A stretch of DNA of 64,000 nucleotides from assembly GCA_030765065.1 (NCBI GenBank), contig CM060985.1, forward strand, positions 178,810,096 through 178,874,095, read 5' to 3'. The DNA comes from Deroplatys truncata (Eukaryota > Arthropoda > Insecta > Mantodea > Mantidae). The first letter of the stretch is position 1; each line of letters begins with the position of its first letter. The position numbers and the translations under genes were made by a program. The notes under the pieces were generated by a model. That model was not told where the DNA came from and made no database searches. It saw only the letters and a program-made list of their open reading frames with translations. Of the stretch, positions 1 to 10,580 are shown piece by piece.

Positions 1-28
1 TTAGTTTATAACTAACCAATGACGTTTT

Positions 29-946
29 ACTTTCTAATACTACGTATAGTAAGTAGGAGAAGTATTGTATTCCACCCAAAAATTCGATACCGAAATTTCA
101 CCGGAAATATATGTTTTGAGACCCCCTAAATCCAAAAAAAAAAAAATTTTGGAAACATGTCCGTGTGTGTGTCTGTGAACAGCATAACTCAGAAACGAAC
201 AGTCAGATAAACACCAAACTTGGTATTTAGGTTCAGTATCTTCCAGAGATGCGACACGAAGGTTTTCAAGTAAATCCTCCTACCCTAGATTACCCTTTAC
301 ATGGAACATTTTTCGAACATTTTAATTTTCTCAGAAATGGCTCTAACGATTTTGATTAAAATATCATATATTTAAGATATTTTCATGACAAATGAAATGT
401 AGGTATATCTGTAATTTTCTGGGAATGTCTCCAAAGGTATTCTTCATTGTGAAAGACTTTTGCACAACTGGTAAACCATAAGAGACAAAATTTTACTACA
501 CAAAAAATGTACATCGCGTTAAAATACACAATTTATGTCATATACATTTTTTTTTGAGTGAACCATTTTCGAGATATTGCTTGTTATTTCCTAAAATTTT
601 TCAATACTTATTTTCTCAAATGAAATTCGTTATTCATATTTTTTGCCTTGGATATGGAAAGAGTATTAATATGTGGCATAGAGAATGGTGCTGCACCTAG
701 CAACCAGTTATTAAGAGATATGTCTATGCTTAAAGGCTACTGTATTTCTATATTGCCCTTGCAAATACAAAAGAAGGGGAACATAGTACGCCTTAACCGA
801 TAGTCAAATATTTTTAGAACTGGTCGCTATGTGTAAAATGTAATTCTGTTTGCATTTCAAAAGATCGTTTCTTCAAATGTTTATCTCGATTAATATGAAA
901 TGTTTTGTACAAGAGTAGAGAAAGTCATGCGTGTGTAACACATGAG
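29..946 (-). mobile_element. R-family element, near full length (R1 type)
   Basis: Non-coding interspersed repeat. The hairpin end is on the left (ACTTTCT, then TACTACGTATAGTAAGTAGG) and the TCTGATG end on the right as ACACATGAGATT. Shared R landmarks are read in order: the TTCCACCCAAAAATTCGAT block, a short GTGTGTGTGTCTGTGAACAG tract, TAAACACCAAACTTGGTATT, and GTACAAGAGTAGAGAAAGTC near the right end. The segment around 650-830 is longer and more diverged than in compact copies. No open reading frame of interest. Boundaries are set by alignment with the other copies. Confidence 0.8.
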
Positions 947-1671
947 ATTTTTTCACCTACTTCCAGTTTAGCCAAGCCAATGTCAAAATACGATAGAGTA
1001 AACATTATCTAAATGCATATCCATTTATTTTCCGATCCTTCTAGTCGCAACAAGCTTTCATTCCTTTATTTAATGGCATACATTAAATTTGTTTATTGTT
1101 CTTTTTTAATTTATACCGGTTTTAGCTGTTTTTATAAGCTTTTGCTATAATTTTTTTACGTAATAGCCAGTTTTGTGTTGCATATAAACAAACTACAAAT
1201 TACGCTTTCACTAGAGGAACCAACGCTCATTGGATTTGCGGGTGTCGGAATGAGGTTAGGAAGCGCATTTACTACTAATTTCTTCCAGTTTCATGTTTCC
1301 AGCTTGCGAATATAGAGAGCACTAGTGGTTGTTTCATATCACGGCCACCTAGAATAATATCTAGAGTGAAGAGTCCAATATGTACAGTATGGATCTAATA
1401 TGCCATGTCCGGGAAGACTTCCCGTCGATTGTGAGCGCTTCCATTTGAATACATGTATTTCAACTTTCTCATTCTCGTTCCGGTTACCGTTCTCGTTGGT
1501 TGTGAACCAGCCTTTAGTCGGGTTCGAAGCCTAAGTGTCGTCTCTTAGATCTCAAAAACCAGCGTGAGCAACTCAACTGTCCGTGGACGTATACTAAAAT
1601 ATAAACTGAAGTCGTATTGCACACAACGAGGCGCTAATTCTTAAAACCGCTTAATGGTCGTCACTTTGCTT
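947..1671. other. No feature recognised
   Basis: AT-rich sequence between an R copy and repeat R3. I see no long reading frame, RNA gene or terminal repeat structure on either strand. Confidence 0.5.
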
Positions 1672-2530
1672 CAATACCTGCTAGATTCTGCTGCCAGCTG
1701 CTAAAGTGGTTGTCTATGAGATCTTTCTCTCTGGACGTGCGTGGGCGGGTATGAAAGGATAACACTAGTTTAAATTCACTGAAAATTTTAATCTGGTGTA
1801 ATACTTGAGCTATTGAAGCGAGTTTACGACCGTTTGAAGATAAGGAATGAAACTGATTAAGAATCGTAGCACTTAAAACTATAACAACTCAATAATTATA
1901 CCTGCTAATTTCTGCAGCATCAATTTTTACGTTTTGAAATAACTGTTTCCGCGATAAAAGAAATTAGAAGCATAACTTGCCGCGAGTCGCTAAAATGTTT
2001 ACCGTCAACACCCCTCCCGATGGCCGCTAAATCTAGCTCACAAAAGTGCGTCACTGAGCTCTTAAAATAACACACAAGTAAGTCACATAATTAGCTGAAT
2101 AAGATTCGAGAGAGTCACGAATGTGTGCACGAAAGAAAGCGTCTAACTAGAATGCAGGCCTATTTCTTAACTTTATCTCCACCTACTTTACAACTGTCTC
2201 ACCAACATCCCTTCATATACGCTCCAATCTCAAAACTCTAAGTCTGCGTATGTGACACTGTTACTATGCGGTACCTTCTGAACTCTCAGAATTTCATTAC
2301 CTTTCTCTTTTTCAGAATTTCTGCCTACGTGACTATTCAGACGTACTAAACTTATAACGTAACTGCAATGCCAGGAATCTTCATACTAATGCGTTCGCTG
2401 TTACTAATTATTTTCGGACAAATCTTTAAACTCCAGCTTAGTTCATTATGCATTGCTTTAATGTACTGAAGTTATATATTGAAATTATTTCTTTAACATA
2501 CTATCATGTATATCTTTCGTTAATAATTAC
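1672..2530. repeat. Unclassified dispersed repeat R3, copy 1
   Basis: Roughly 0.85 kb that aligns colinearly, in the same orientation, with 35348-36165. Shared blocks in order include TCTGCTGCC.GCTGCTA, GAGATCTTTCTCTC, GCCGTGAGTCGCT / GCCGCGAGTCGCT, GATGGCCGCTAAAT, ATTACCTTTCTCTTTTTCAG, AATTTCTGCCTACGTGACT and TACTATCATG. No coding frame is evident. A solo LTR or other non-autonomous element is possible, but no TG...CA ends or target duplication could be fixed. Confidence 0.7.
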
Positions 2531-5147
2531 GGTATCAAAAGGTCCAATCGGAACTGGTTTAATGATTTTGAAAAGCGAATAAAATTGTCGCGTGAGTAGA
2601 TAAAGTTAGCAAAGAGACGAAAGAAGGGGAAATTAATGTAATGGCCGAAATAAATTTTTCTTGGATACATCACTTCGCATACGCACCTTCGCGACTGGAG
2701 ACGCCGCTCGACGAGGGAGGACCTCGCTACTCGAGACCTAATAAATACGCTACTCAAATTCATTCCTCGGCATAACCTACTGTCATCGCGGCAAGACACA
2801 ATTCAGATTCTACAAATTTTTGGCTCGGATGGGTAAGGTTCATTACCACGAGTAAACACCATTAGTTAAGACAGACCAGTTATTACGTCTAAGCGGTGAC
2901 GATTGTCATAACGAAGATTGGTAATAAATTTGTTTACAGTGCATTCATTTAAACTGAGCATCCAACCACAGGTTCAGGAGGCATCCACCCCTTTGGAGAT
3001 TCAAGAAGAGATCTCGGGCAAATAATGTGATAATGTAATTATTGACGGGGAAGATATAAATAATTAAGGGGACTGGGTAATGTATCTTAATAACATTTCA
3101 ATATTTCAATACATGAATTTAGTTAAACATTTCTAGAAATCTACTCTTCAGATTAAAACAAAATTTGCCATAAATGTACCGAATTCATTGTGATTCCAGT
3201 GATATAAACAACTACTATGTAATTATTTAAAATGGCCACAAAAAAGGTCATAATTGATTACATATTTTTGAAACAAACATAGTGTATCTAATACTTGCGG
3301 TGCACTTTACTTCAACAATATTCAGGCATATTCCTTGAATAGTTTAGGGCATAAACACTGTCCATTCTTAATTCTTAACCTAAATCCAGTTAAATATTTC
3401 TAACTATTTTCAAGAGAAGAAATTCTGAACCTTGGTAAATGTTCTTTTATATTTCTTGTTACAGACACTTTTTAACTGTACATTATGGATTTTATACTGA
3501 TAGGTGACATTTGTATAAAACATGCTTCAGAAACTACAGCAACATTTTCATTAAAATATCTTAGTAGTTTTGAACAAATGTGCACCTAGGTTTGAAAAAC
3601 TTCAAGTTACGGGAAGCTGCACTTAAAGAAAAGTGTGTCATATGTCGGTTACCCCAGCTAAGTGGTCGTGACCCAGCCTCTACCATATTTAAATGGATCA
3701 TTTTAATTTCTAAATCTGCAGATATCCTTACTATATTTTTTTTGTTAATGAACCTACAATTAAAATCAAATTAAACTTAACCTAGAATGACCACCACAAC
3801 GTCCTCCAAACAAAAGACAACTAACGTTTACTTTACCCCATAATATCAAGCAACTTTTATTCAAGGCATTTCTTTCTACAAAGCTTAGTTTTGGAGATGT
3901 TGTACAGTCCCAACTTAAAAGATCCACTCTGTATATATAACTTTAAAGAGGATGATTTCAACCTTTTCCTAAAATGGCAAACAAAAAAGAATGTTTGAGA
4001 CTAAATCACTACCCAGTCCCTTTTAAAGAAAGAAATGATCGATAAAAAATAATTGCAACAAATAATTTCCGTAGATTAAATCAATGTATAATAATAAGTT
4101 TGAGTTGAAAAGATCTGACCGAAGAAAAACGTTATTAGCGAGTCATGTAAAATAAGATCATTAGTAACAGTCGAGTAGCGAACACGTTAGTATAAAAGTT
4201 CCTGGAATGCAGTTAGAGATTGGGTTCAGTTCGTTTGCAAAGACACGTAGGCACGAATTCTGTAAACAGAAGGGGAATGAAACTCTGGAATTCGGGGAGG
4301 TTCCGCATAGCAGAAGTGTCAGATACGCATACTAAGAGTTTTAAGATTGGATCACAAGAGACCACCCTCAACATTTCTCCCGAATGGTCCACTTCTCCGT
4401 ATGCCAAGAGAGGTTGGCATTAAAGATCCTGAGCTAGGTTATGTGACTAGCAACGCCATGGCAACTAGGATTGAGCAACCCAGAACCAGTGATGTGACGG
4501 CAGTTCTAGAGGTGGAATTATTTAGTCTGGCTGTTAGGAGGGGACTGCCAGAAAGAGTGAGAGGCAGTGCGCTAGCAAGAGGAAAACGGACGAGAGGACA
4601 GTGTGGTTCGACATTGGGGCAACGTTTCAGTAGGGCGTGATGATTCACCGCGTCCAAATTATATTTTCGGCCTTTATATAAGTTTTCCATAATTTCATCA
4701 AGCTTCAGTGAGTACATATCCAAAGTTGCACTTATATAGAGAATTAAATTCAATACATGAACAACGAGAGAGATTAACTCAGAACCTAAACGTAGTTCAG
4801 AATGATGTAGTAAGAGATTTTCATTAATTTGTTTACGGCTCTGCACTATAATTGTGGGAGAATGGTCAAATATTGGATATTAAAACTCCATGAATGTGTT
4901 GATATTGTAAAGCTACATCTAAAGGTTATCACTGGACAGATAATATTGTCAAAGGGAAAACTTCTACGATGTAAAAAGATGCACAGTATTTTCAAGAGAG
5001 ACGGTTGTCATGTAGTGTAACTTTTGATAAACACGTTTGTTCTGTCCTGTATTTGCATTTCCCCGGTTACGACCCAATCCATGTCCTTCAGCTGTGCTCT
5101 GGTCAGGTATCATTGCTTCCACTTAGTAACCCAAATGAATTATATAC
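2531..5147. other. Unclassified intergenic stretch
   Basis: Mostly AT-rich and without a recognised element. The part around 4200-4660 is richer in GC and holds overlapping reading frames of 64-135 codons on both strands, but none resembles a family I know and none has a convincing coding signature. Nothing further supported. Confidence 0.4.
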
Positions 5148-6099
5148 ACAGGGTGTTTCAGATATGTTTTACAAACTTCGAGTATGGATTCCTTACACCA
5201 CAAGAAGGGAAAAAGTTCATATGAACATATGTCCCATAATCCTTTGTTTTCTCGTTAGGAGGTGTTCAACATAGTGGTACACTTATAACACACAAAACTC
5301 ATAATAAATGCTCGAAATGTCCTCCTCTTGCTTCTATGCTGCCTGTACTCGTCGAATCATGGAATGTCGCACCCTGTCAAAAGCTCTGGGATGGTGTCGA
5401 ATGGTTTCGCAGGCTTCCATGACACGTCGATGAAGCGTTTCTGCATCTGGGATGGCTGCTCCATAAACCAATGATTTAAGATGCTCCCAGAGTTAAACAT
5501 CCACAGGATTGAGGTCGGGAGAACGTGCAGGCCATGGAACTAGTCCTCCTCTGCCTATCCATCGGTCACTTGGTCTTCCTCGATCAATAGTCCGTGGTGC
5601 AGCGGTTCCTGTATCAGCAAGGCGACGATAAACAGCGACAAAGGTTGGATGACTCGGTTGTCTTCGGTCTGGAAACTCCATCTGATAGAGCCGTGCAGCC
5701 TCGCGTCCATTACCATTCGCGCGACCATACATAAAAATCATGTCTGCCTGTTCAAGAAATGAATATCCAGCCATGGTGGAACGAAACACGTGCAGTTAAC
5801 TCACTACATGTACACAATTGAAACGTTGAAAACAGACAAATGACAAACGTAAACAAGTCTCCATGGCAACACTTCGCCATCTACCGTATGTAGTTAAATG
5901 GTCAACACCTTCTATGAATGCACAGAGAAATGACTTTTTGAGGTTGGACCCCGAAGGCCGTTGAACTCATACTTTCATTGTGACAGGAATAACGCGAAAA
6001 CCAAGGATTATGGGACATATGTTCATATGAACTTTTTTCCTTCTTTTGGATTGAGGAACCATACCCAAAGTTTGTAAAAGTATTTCTGAAACAGCCGGT
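5148..6099 (-). mobile_element. DUF4817-type Tc1/mariner-like transposon, internally deleted
   Basis: About 0.95 kb bounded by long terminal inverted repeats. The left arm, about 5148-5262, starts CAGGGTGTTTCAG and runs through AAGTTCATATGAACATATGT. The reverse complement of 5985-6099 matches it almost base for base, starting CCGGCTGTTTCAG. The ends sit in TATA-rich sequence, as expected for TA insertion. It carries a deleted transposase on the minus strand. Length and deletion mark it as non-autonomous. Confidence 0.85.
5285..5789 (-). pseudogene. DUF4817-type transposase remnant (N-terminus joined to C-terminus)
   Basis: The N-terminal 60 or so residues match the DUF4817/helix-turn-helix region of a class of insect Tc1/mariner-like transposases (YSFLEQADMIFMYGRANGNG, then PDRRQPSHPTF and RLADTGT). 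The frame then jumps directly from a GRPS motif to DRWIGRGGLVPWPARSPDLN, the segment just before the third catalytic residue. The central catalytic core, with the first two acidic residues, is therefore missing. A stop follows PVDV; the rest of the C-terminus (LWEHLKSLVYGA, then HSMIRRVQA) is readable beyond it to about 5285. Start chosen at the first Met before the conserved block. Dead enzyme, relic of a deletion derivative. Confidence 0.85.
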
Positions 6100-6945
6100 A
6101 TATATATTAGGATGCTCCAAAACTACTTGTTCAAATTAATACAGGTGGTAGAGAGCATAAAAAAACATATCCAATACGGAACATAAGTTCTCTCAAACTA
6201 CTACTCATATGTGCTCTCAAGTATATCTACTTTTCTATTAGATATTTCTGTAATTACCGAGTTTACTCTCAGGTTTGTAAATCTGTATGGCGTAAAACAA
6301 AACGCAATTTTAAAGTACTACAAAAACATATTTCTGGTAGTGGACCTAACTGTATACAACGATAATGTAAAGCACAAGTTCTGAGTTAATTGATCTTAAT
6401 TTGTGTTAAAGGTTGACAGTAACATAATTTACTCTGATAGTTACACAATTTCTTGAGTTTAAAGAATAATCTCCATTTAATTTATTACATTATTCAAGGT
6501 GATTCTGTGATTGTTACAGGCTTTGGGGGTGATAGAGGAGACAATTATGAACAACTTTTATATAGGAACCCATGTCCCGAAACATCTCCTTTGATAGGTA
6601 GAAGCATTAGTGTATTGTCAGAATGCTGTATGTAGCAAATTGACAGAGTGAAAGTTTACATTCTCAAGTGATTAGGGAGCTGGTTAATCGTAACGTCTTC
6701 TTTAATGTAGAACAAGTGAAGTTTACATTTTGATATGTTAACACTGTTGTAATCATGAAAAGATTCACATTAAGATAACATTCCGATATGTATTTACAGT
6801 CTACGTGTGTGCTGGCATATTGCATGGTCATCTGATAGGGTCATATCTACTGTCAGCTTGTTTAAATGGTCAAATTTACAACTTTGTTGTTACGATTATA
6901 ATACCTGAGGTGCTGGAGGATACATGATCTTCGCCAGCGCACTTG
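6100..6945. other. No feature recognised
   Basis: AT-rich sequence between the DUF4817-type element and SINE-1 copy 1, with no reading frame or repeat structure I can support. Confidence 0.45.
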
Positions 6946-6954
6946 GTGGTGCCA

Positions 6955-7247
6955 TACTCCGTAGTGTAGTGGTTCCATGCCAGCCTCTAGCTCCCGAGAT
7001 CGCGGGTTCAAGCCCAGCGGAGGGCGATAAAGCTTTTTTTCAGGTGTAAAAATCCTTAGCATGGCCTCCTTCGGAAGGGAGGTAAAGCCGGTGGTCCCGT
7101 GTCGTAGATATACGGCACGTAAAAGAACCTCAAGCCTAATAAACAGACCTCTGAGTAATATTACCGGTCTTTCATGCCTAATATAGAGTGGGACGCTAAG
7201 GACTACACCAGTTAAAGAGCGTCCATTAATAAAACTCAATTTAGCAT
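6955..7247 (+). mobile_element. tRNA-derived SINE-1, copy 1
   Basis: Full-length SINE. The head has a tRNA-like A box (CCGTAGTGTAGTGGTT) and B box (GCGGGTTCAAGCCC), with a short stem closing at GCGGAGG. The body carries the family signature GTAAAAATCCTTAGCATGG, CCTTCGGAAGGGAGGTAAAG and GGGACGCTAAG, and the tail ends AATAAAACTCAATTTA. It is flanked by a direct repeat, GTGGTGCCA, at 6946-6954 and 7248-7256, the target-site duplication of LINE-driven retroposition. The A-box half resembles tRNA-Val, but the source tRNA is not certain. Confidence 0.9.
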
Positions 7248-7256
7248 GTGGTGCCA

Positions 7257-7676
7257 GCATGATGGTGCACCTGTTCACTTCTCCGGATGTCCAAACTGTT
7301 TTGAAAGCAATATACCATTGTGCCAAGCTCTCAGACCAGGGCAGACCTGCTAAATAACTCAACAATGGAATGTGTTACGGAATATTAACCAATGTTGCCA
7401 ATATTATTATTGTACATATGCATATATTCATTTATTTATTTTTCACTATCAAAGACTCTAAGTTTCTTATGTTGTTTTACTTATTATATGTTAAAGGGTT
7501 GTAGCCATTGTAATCTATGTTTAATCATATTATAATGTAAGTTGTATTATGGTTTGCTATTCACATTCCTTTCTCCTACATATATTGTAACTCTTAACCA
7601 CAACATTATTCTCTTTATGTAATATTGTACTCTAGACGAAGCCATGAAATTGTAACATTTCCAACGGTGAATAACG
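7257..7676. other. No feature recognised
   Basis: AT-rich flank of SINE-1 copy 1; nothing recognisable. Confidence 0.4.
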
Positions 7677-7680
7677 CGCG

Positions 7681-7724
<44 letters not shown>

Positions 7725-7729
7725 CACAG
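7677..7729. repeat. (CG)n/(CA)n microsatellite
   Basis: Alternating CG dinucleotides pass directly into about 20 CA dinucleotides. The reverse reading frame over it (a run of Cys-Val) is an artefact. Confidence 0.95.
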
Positions 7730-7839
7730 TGTGAATGAGAAAATAGTTAATCAGAACACAATAAAAATACTTTTTCAAGAACATAAATTTACTTGGAAAT
7801 TGAAACAACTTGAATGTCCATTGATTGACACAATTCGTC

Positions 7840-8105
7840 GACGTTTTTCGACGAGGTGGATCGGAAGAGGTGGTCCAGTTCATTGGCCTGCCCGTTCCCT
7901 GATTTGACACCAATAGATTTTTTCTTGGATGGTCATCTTAAAGCCCTTGTTTATGCTACACCGATAGAATCGGAAGAGGACCTAATTGTTACTAATTTCC
8001 TGTGACAGAGCTAGGAACATGCCAAGAATCTTTGAACGAGTGTGATAGTCGATGGTGCGGCGCTGCAATGCTTATATTGAGGCTGCTGTTCTTGTTATCT
8101 TCAAC
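7840..8105 (+). pseudogene. DUF4817-type transposase C-terminal fragment
   Basis: Translation around 7852-7900 gives RWIGRGGPVHWPARS, the conserved block before the third catalytic Asp. After a frameshift near 7901 it continues DLTPIDFFLDGHLKALVYAT and IESEEDL, all typical of this transposase family, with the third Asp visible in PIDFF. The N-terminal and central parts are absent and no terminal repeats were found, so this is a fragment. Paralogous to the remnants at 5.3, 39 and 59 kb but not a close copy of any. Confidence 0.75.
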
Positions 8106-8395
8106 GGTATTTTAATTGTATTGTTGCGAGTGTTATGGCCTTCAAGTATCTTTAATAATAAAAGCTTGTAAGCTTCAAAGATTTAGATTAATTATTATCA
8201 TTATGAGCATTTCTAGATATGGGTTTCTATATTAAAGTCGCTCATAATTGTTTCCTCTATCATCCCTTAAATTTTGTAACATACTCGTAGAATCAACCTG
8301 TATTTAGTTAGCAATCTTTATTTAACAAAATGTTTATACACATCACTCTGATTTATTTTTCCTCTCTCAAAAATCTTAATGAGATTGTGTATTGT

Positions 8396-9147
8396 TACCG
8401 AGATTTCACCGGAAATATATGTTTTGAGACCCCTGAATCCAAAAAACAAAAAGCATTTTTGGAAACATGTCCTTGTGTGTGTATCTGTGAACAGCATAAC
8501 TCAGAAACAAACAGTCGGATAAACACCAAACTTGGTATTTAGGTTCAGTATCCTCCAGAGATGCAACACGAAGGTTTTCAAGAAAATTCCCCCACCCCAG
8601 ATTACCCTTTACATGGAACATTATTCGAAAATTTTAATTTTCTCAGAAATGGCTCTAACGATTTTGATTAAAATATCATATGTTTAAGATATTTTCATGC
8701 CAAATAAAATGTATATCCTGAATTTTCTGGGAATGTCTCCAAAAGTATTCTTCATTGTGAACGACATAACTGGTAAACCATAAGAGATAGACAAAATTTT
8801 ACTACACAAAAAATGTAGATCGCGTTAAAATACACAATTTATGTCATATACGTTTTTTTTTGAGTGAACCATTGTTATTCCCTTACATTTTCCAATACTT
8901 TTCTCAAATGGGAATTTGTTATTCATTTTTATGTCCTGTACATACAAAGAGAATGGAATACGCCACATAGCAACCAGCTCTTAAAATATTTGACTATCGC
9001 TTAAAGCCTACCATATTCCCCTTGCATCTACAAGAAACTTAGCAATAAGATTAACATCTCGATTAACATGAAGCATATGGAGAATATGCGTTTGCAAAAA
9101 TAGTTTGTACAAGAGTAGAGAAAGTGATGTGAGTGTCACACATCAAA
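8396..9147 (-). mobile_element. R-family element (R1), hairpin end missing
   Basis: Starts inside the family at ACCGAGATTTCACCGGAAAT, so the last 80-90 bases with the hairpin are absent. It then runs colinearly to the TCTGATG end (GTGTCACACATCAAATTT). Includes the TG tract and the CATAGCAACCAGCTCTTAAA block of R1. Confidence 0.85.
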
Positions 9148-10042
9148 TTTTCTAATGTATGATTTACTTAGGGGTAATGGCAGAAGAAAGCCATTTCATA
9201 CCAGTAGGTAGGAACAAAATCGAAGACGGAGTAAATGGTGTATGGTAGGCATTCATTTGTCTTAACGCCTGGTAACAACGCTCTGATGTGAACTGTCGAA
9301 CAAGTAAATAAATACCCATTTCCCACGAAGGGTCATACGAAACAGACCATAGGAGAGTTATACAACGGAGAGAGGTACCTTGCCACTTAGACCTACATAG
9401 GTCCATTGCAGATTTCGCTCCACCCAGGAGGAAGGGATGAAGTGAGAGACCCACAGGAGGCTATAGACCCGTCGCACTGCTGGAGCCGGTCGCTATGAGT
9501 TCATACAAAATCCTAGCCGCTAGAACTCTGGGAGAAACAGCGATTTGCGAGTTCCTATAATATCGGAGAAATGGGGCATGTTAGTTCTTACAAATTTGTA
9601 GACTGTTGAAGCCCGAAGCGTTGGTAGTAACCTTGGCGTGGTTAAAACATACTAGCAACAGTAGCAGCACGAGTTTGAGGTTAATGAATGTTTCTTTTCA
9701 TGATAATTATTTCGAATCTGAAGATCGAGAAACAATTATCTTATGAAAAGAAGCACGAGTTTGAAACATAAATTAAATTGTCTTGGAAAACTAGTAGCAA
9801 GCTGCTACTCGCCTTGATAATAAAACAAAAAGTTTATTATAAACTTATATAGTTTAGCACCGCCCAGTTCTGTTGAATAGCAGCAATCTCTTTGTCACTA
9901 ACTGAGCCTTCAATTTTGTAATTTCTCTCTGTACACAGTTAAAAACATTGGTTCTACACATTTTTAGGGATTAACTTTTCTATAGCTGTTCATATATCAG
10001 TAATGTTTGGACTACCAAAGCGTGGCTTGTTTGAATTGTAAA
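9148..10042. other. No feature recognised
   Basis: Unclassified. A minus-strand frame of 96 codons (9164-9454) has no recognisable motif. Around 9690-9740 a short imperfect inverted repeat (TTTCTTTTCATGATAATTAT / ATAATTATCTTATGAAAAGA) is visible and could form a stem. Confidence 0.4.
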
Positions 10043-10140
10043 ATTAAATTCAGTTTTATTTATGAACGCTCATTAACTGCTGTGGTCTTTACCGTCCCAT
10101 TCTGTATTGGACGTGAAAGACCGAACATTTTGCTCAGAGG
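10043..10140 (-). repeat. SINE-1 3' half
   Basis: Antisense 3' portion of SINE-1. It begins with the complement of the AATAAAACT tail and includes the complement of GGGACG and of the TCTTTCACGTCCAATA block. The tRNA head is missing; SINE-2 sequence abuts it. Confidence 0.8.
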
Positions 10141-10141
10141 C

Positions 10142-10513
10142 CCATTATAGGGTAGAAGTGGATACGCCACTTACGCGCGTCAACCCCCTAAAAAGAAGAT
10201 TACTGAGACCTCGGTGGGGATTACAGGAACCTAGCAGACTGTCTACCGGCTCTCCAAGGGCGGTACCGGAGGACCTTTGACGTCTCATAACACAGCCTGG
10301 ACGGCAAACCTCTCAGACGTATCCAATCTCCCATGGGTATTGCGAACAACTGCTCCGCCGAGTCCAACCCAACCTTAAGTGTGGGGTTCGGACATTTGGC
10401 CCAACGTACTTCTAGTAACGTCAGAAGTACCACGAGTGCTCGGGGTCCGCAGCGCCCGCACCACGGCAGCTGAAGGGGTCGGAATCCCTCCCTTACGGAG
10501 ATCCCTAGACCAC
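10142..10513 (-). repeat. SINE-2, 5'-truncated copy
   Basis: The reverse complement aligns with 21280-21575: CTTCAGCTG.CGTGGTGCGG, GGCGCTGCG, CTAGAAGTACGT, TTGGGTTGG and GGTCCTCCGGTAC. Beyond that block it holds a 3' segment, GTTGACGCGCGTAAGTGGCG, also found near 17390. The tRNA-like head seen at 20968 is absent. The reading frames here (70-76 codons) are not coding. Confidence 0.7.
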
Positions 10514-10580
10514 GGACTATTTACCACAAGTAGTAGAGATAAGAATAATTGTCAATTTAGAGGCAATATCCTCATTTTTT

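Noticed and set aside
4213..4846. Overlapping frames up to 135 codons as a host gene
   Set aside because: Open on several frames of both strands, no domain, no splice or promoter evidence; treated as unclassified.
6862..7365. 167-codon minus frame
   Set aside because: Antisense of SINE-1 copy 1 and its flanks; no protein family, and the SINE explains the sequence.
7632..7913. 93-codon minus frame with a Cys-Val run
   Set aside because: It reads through the (CA)n microsatellite; the repeat causes the open frame.
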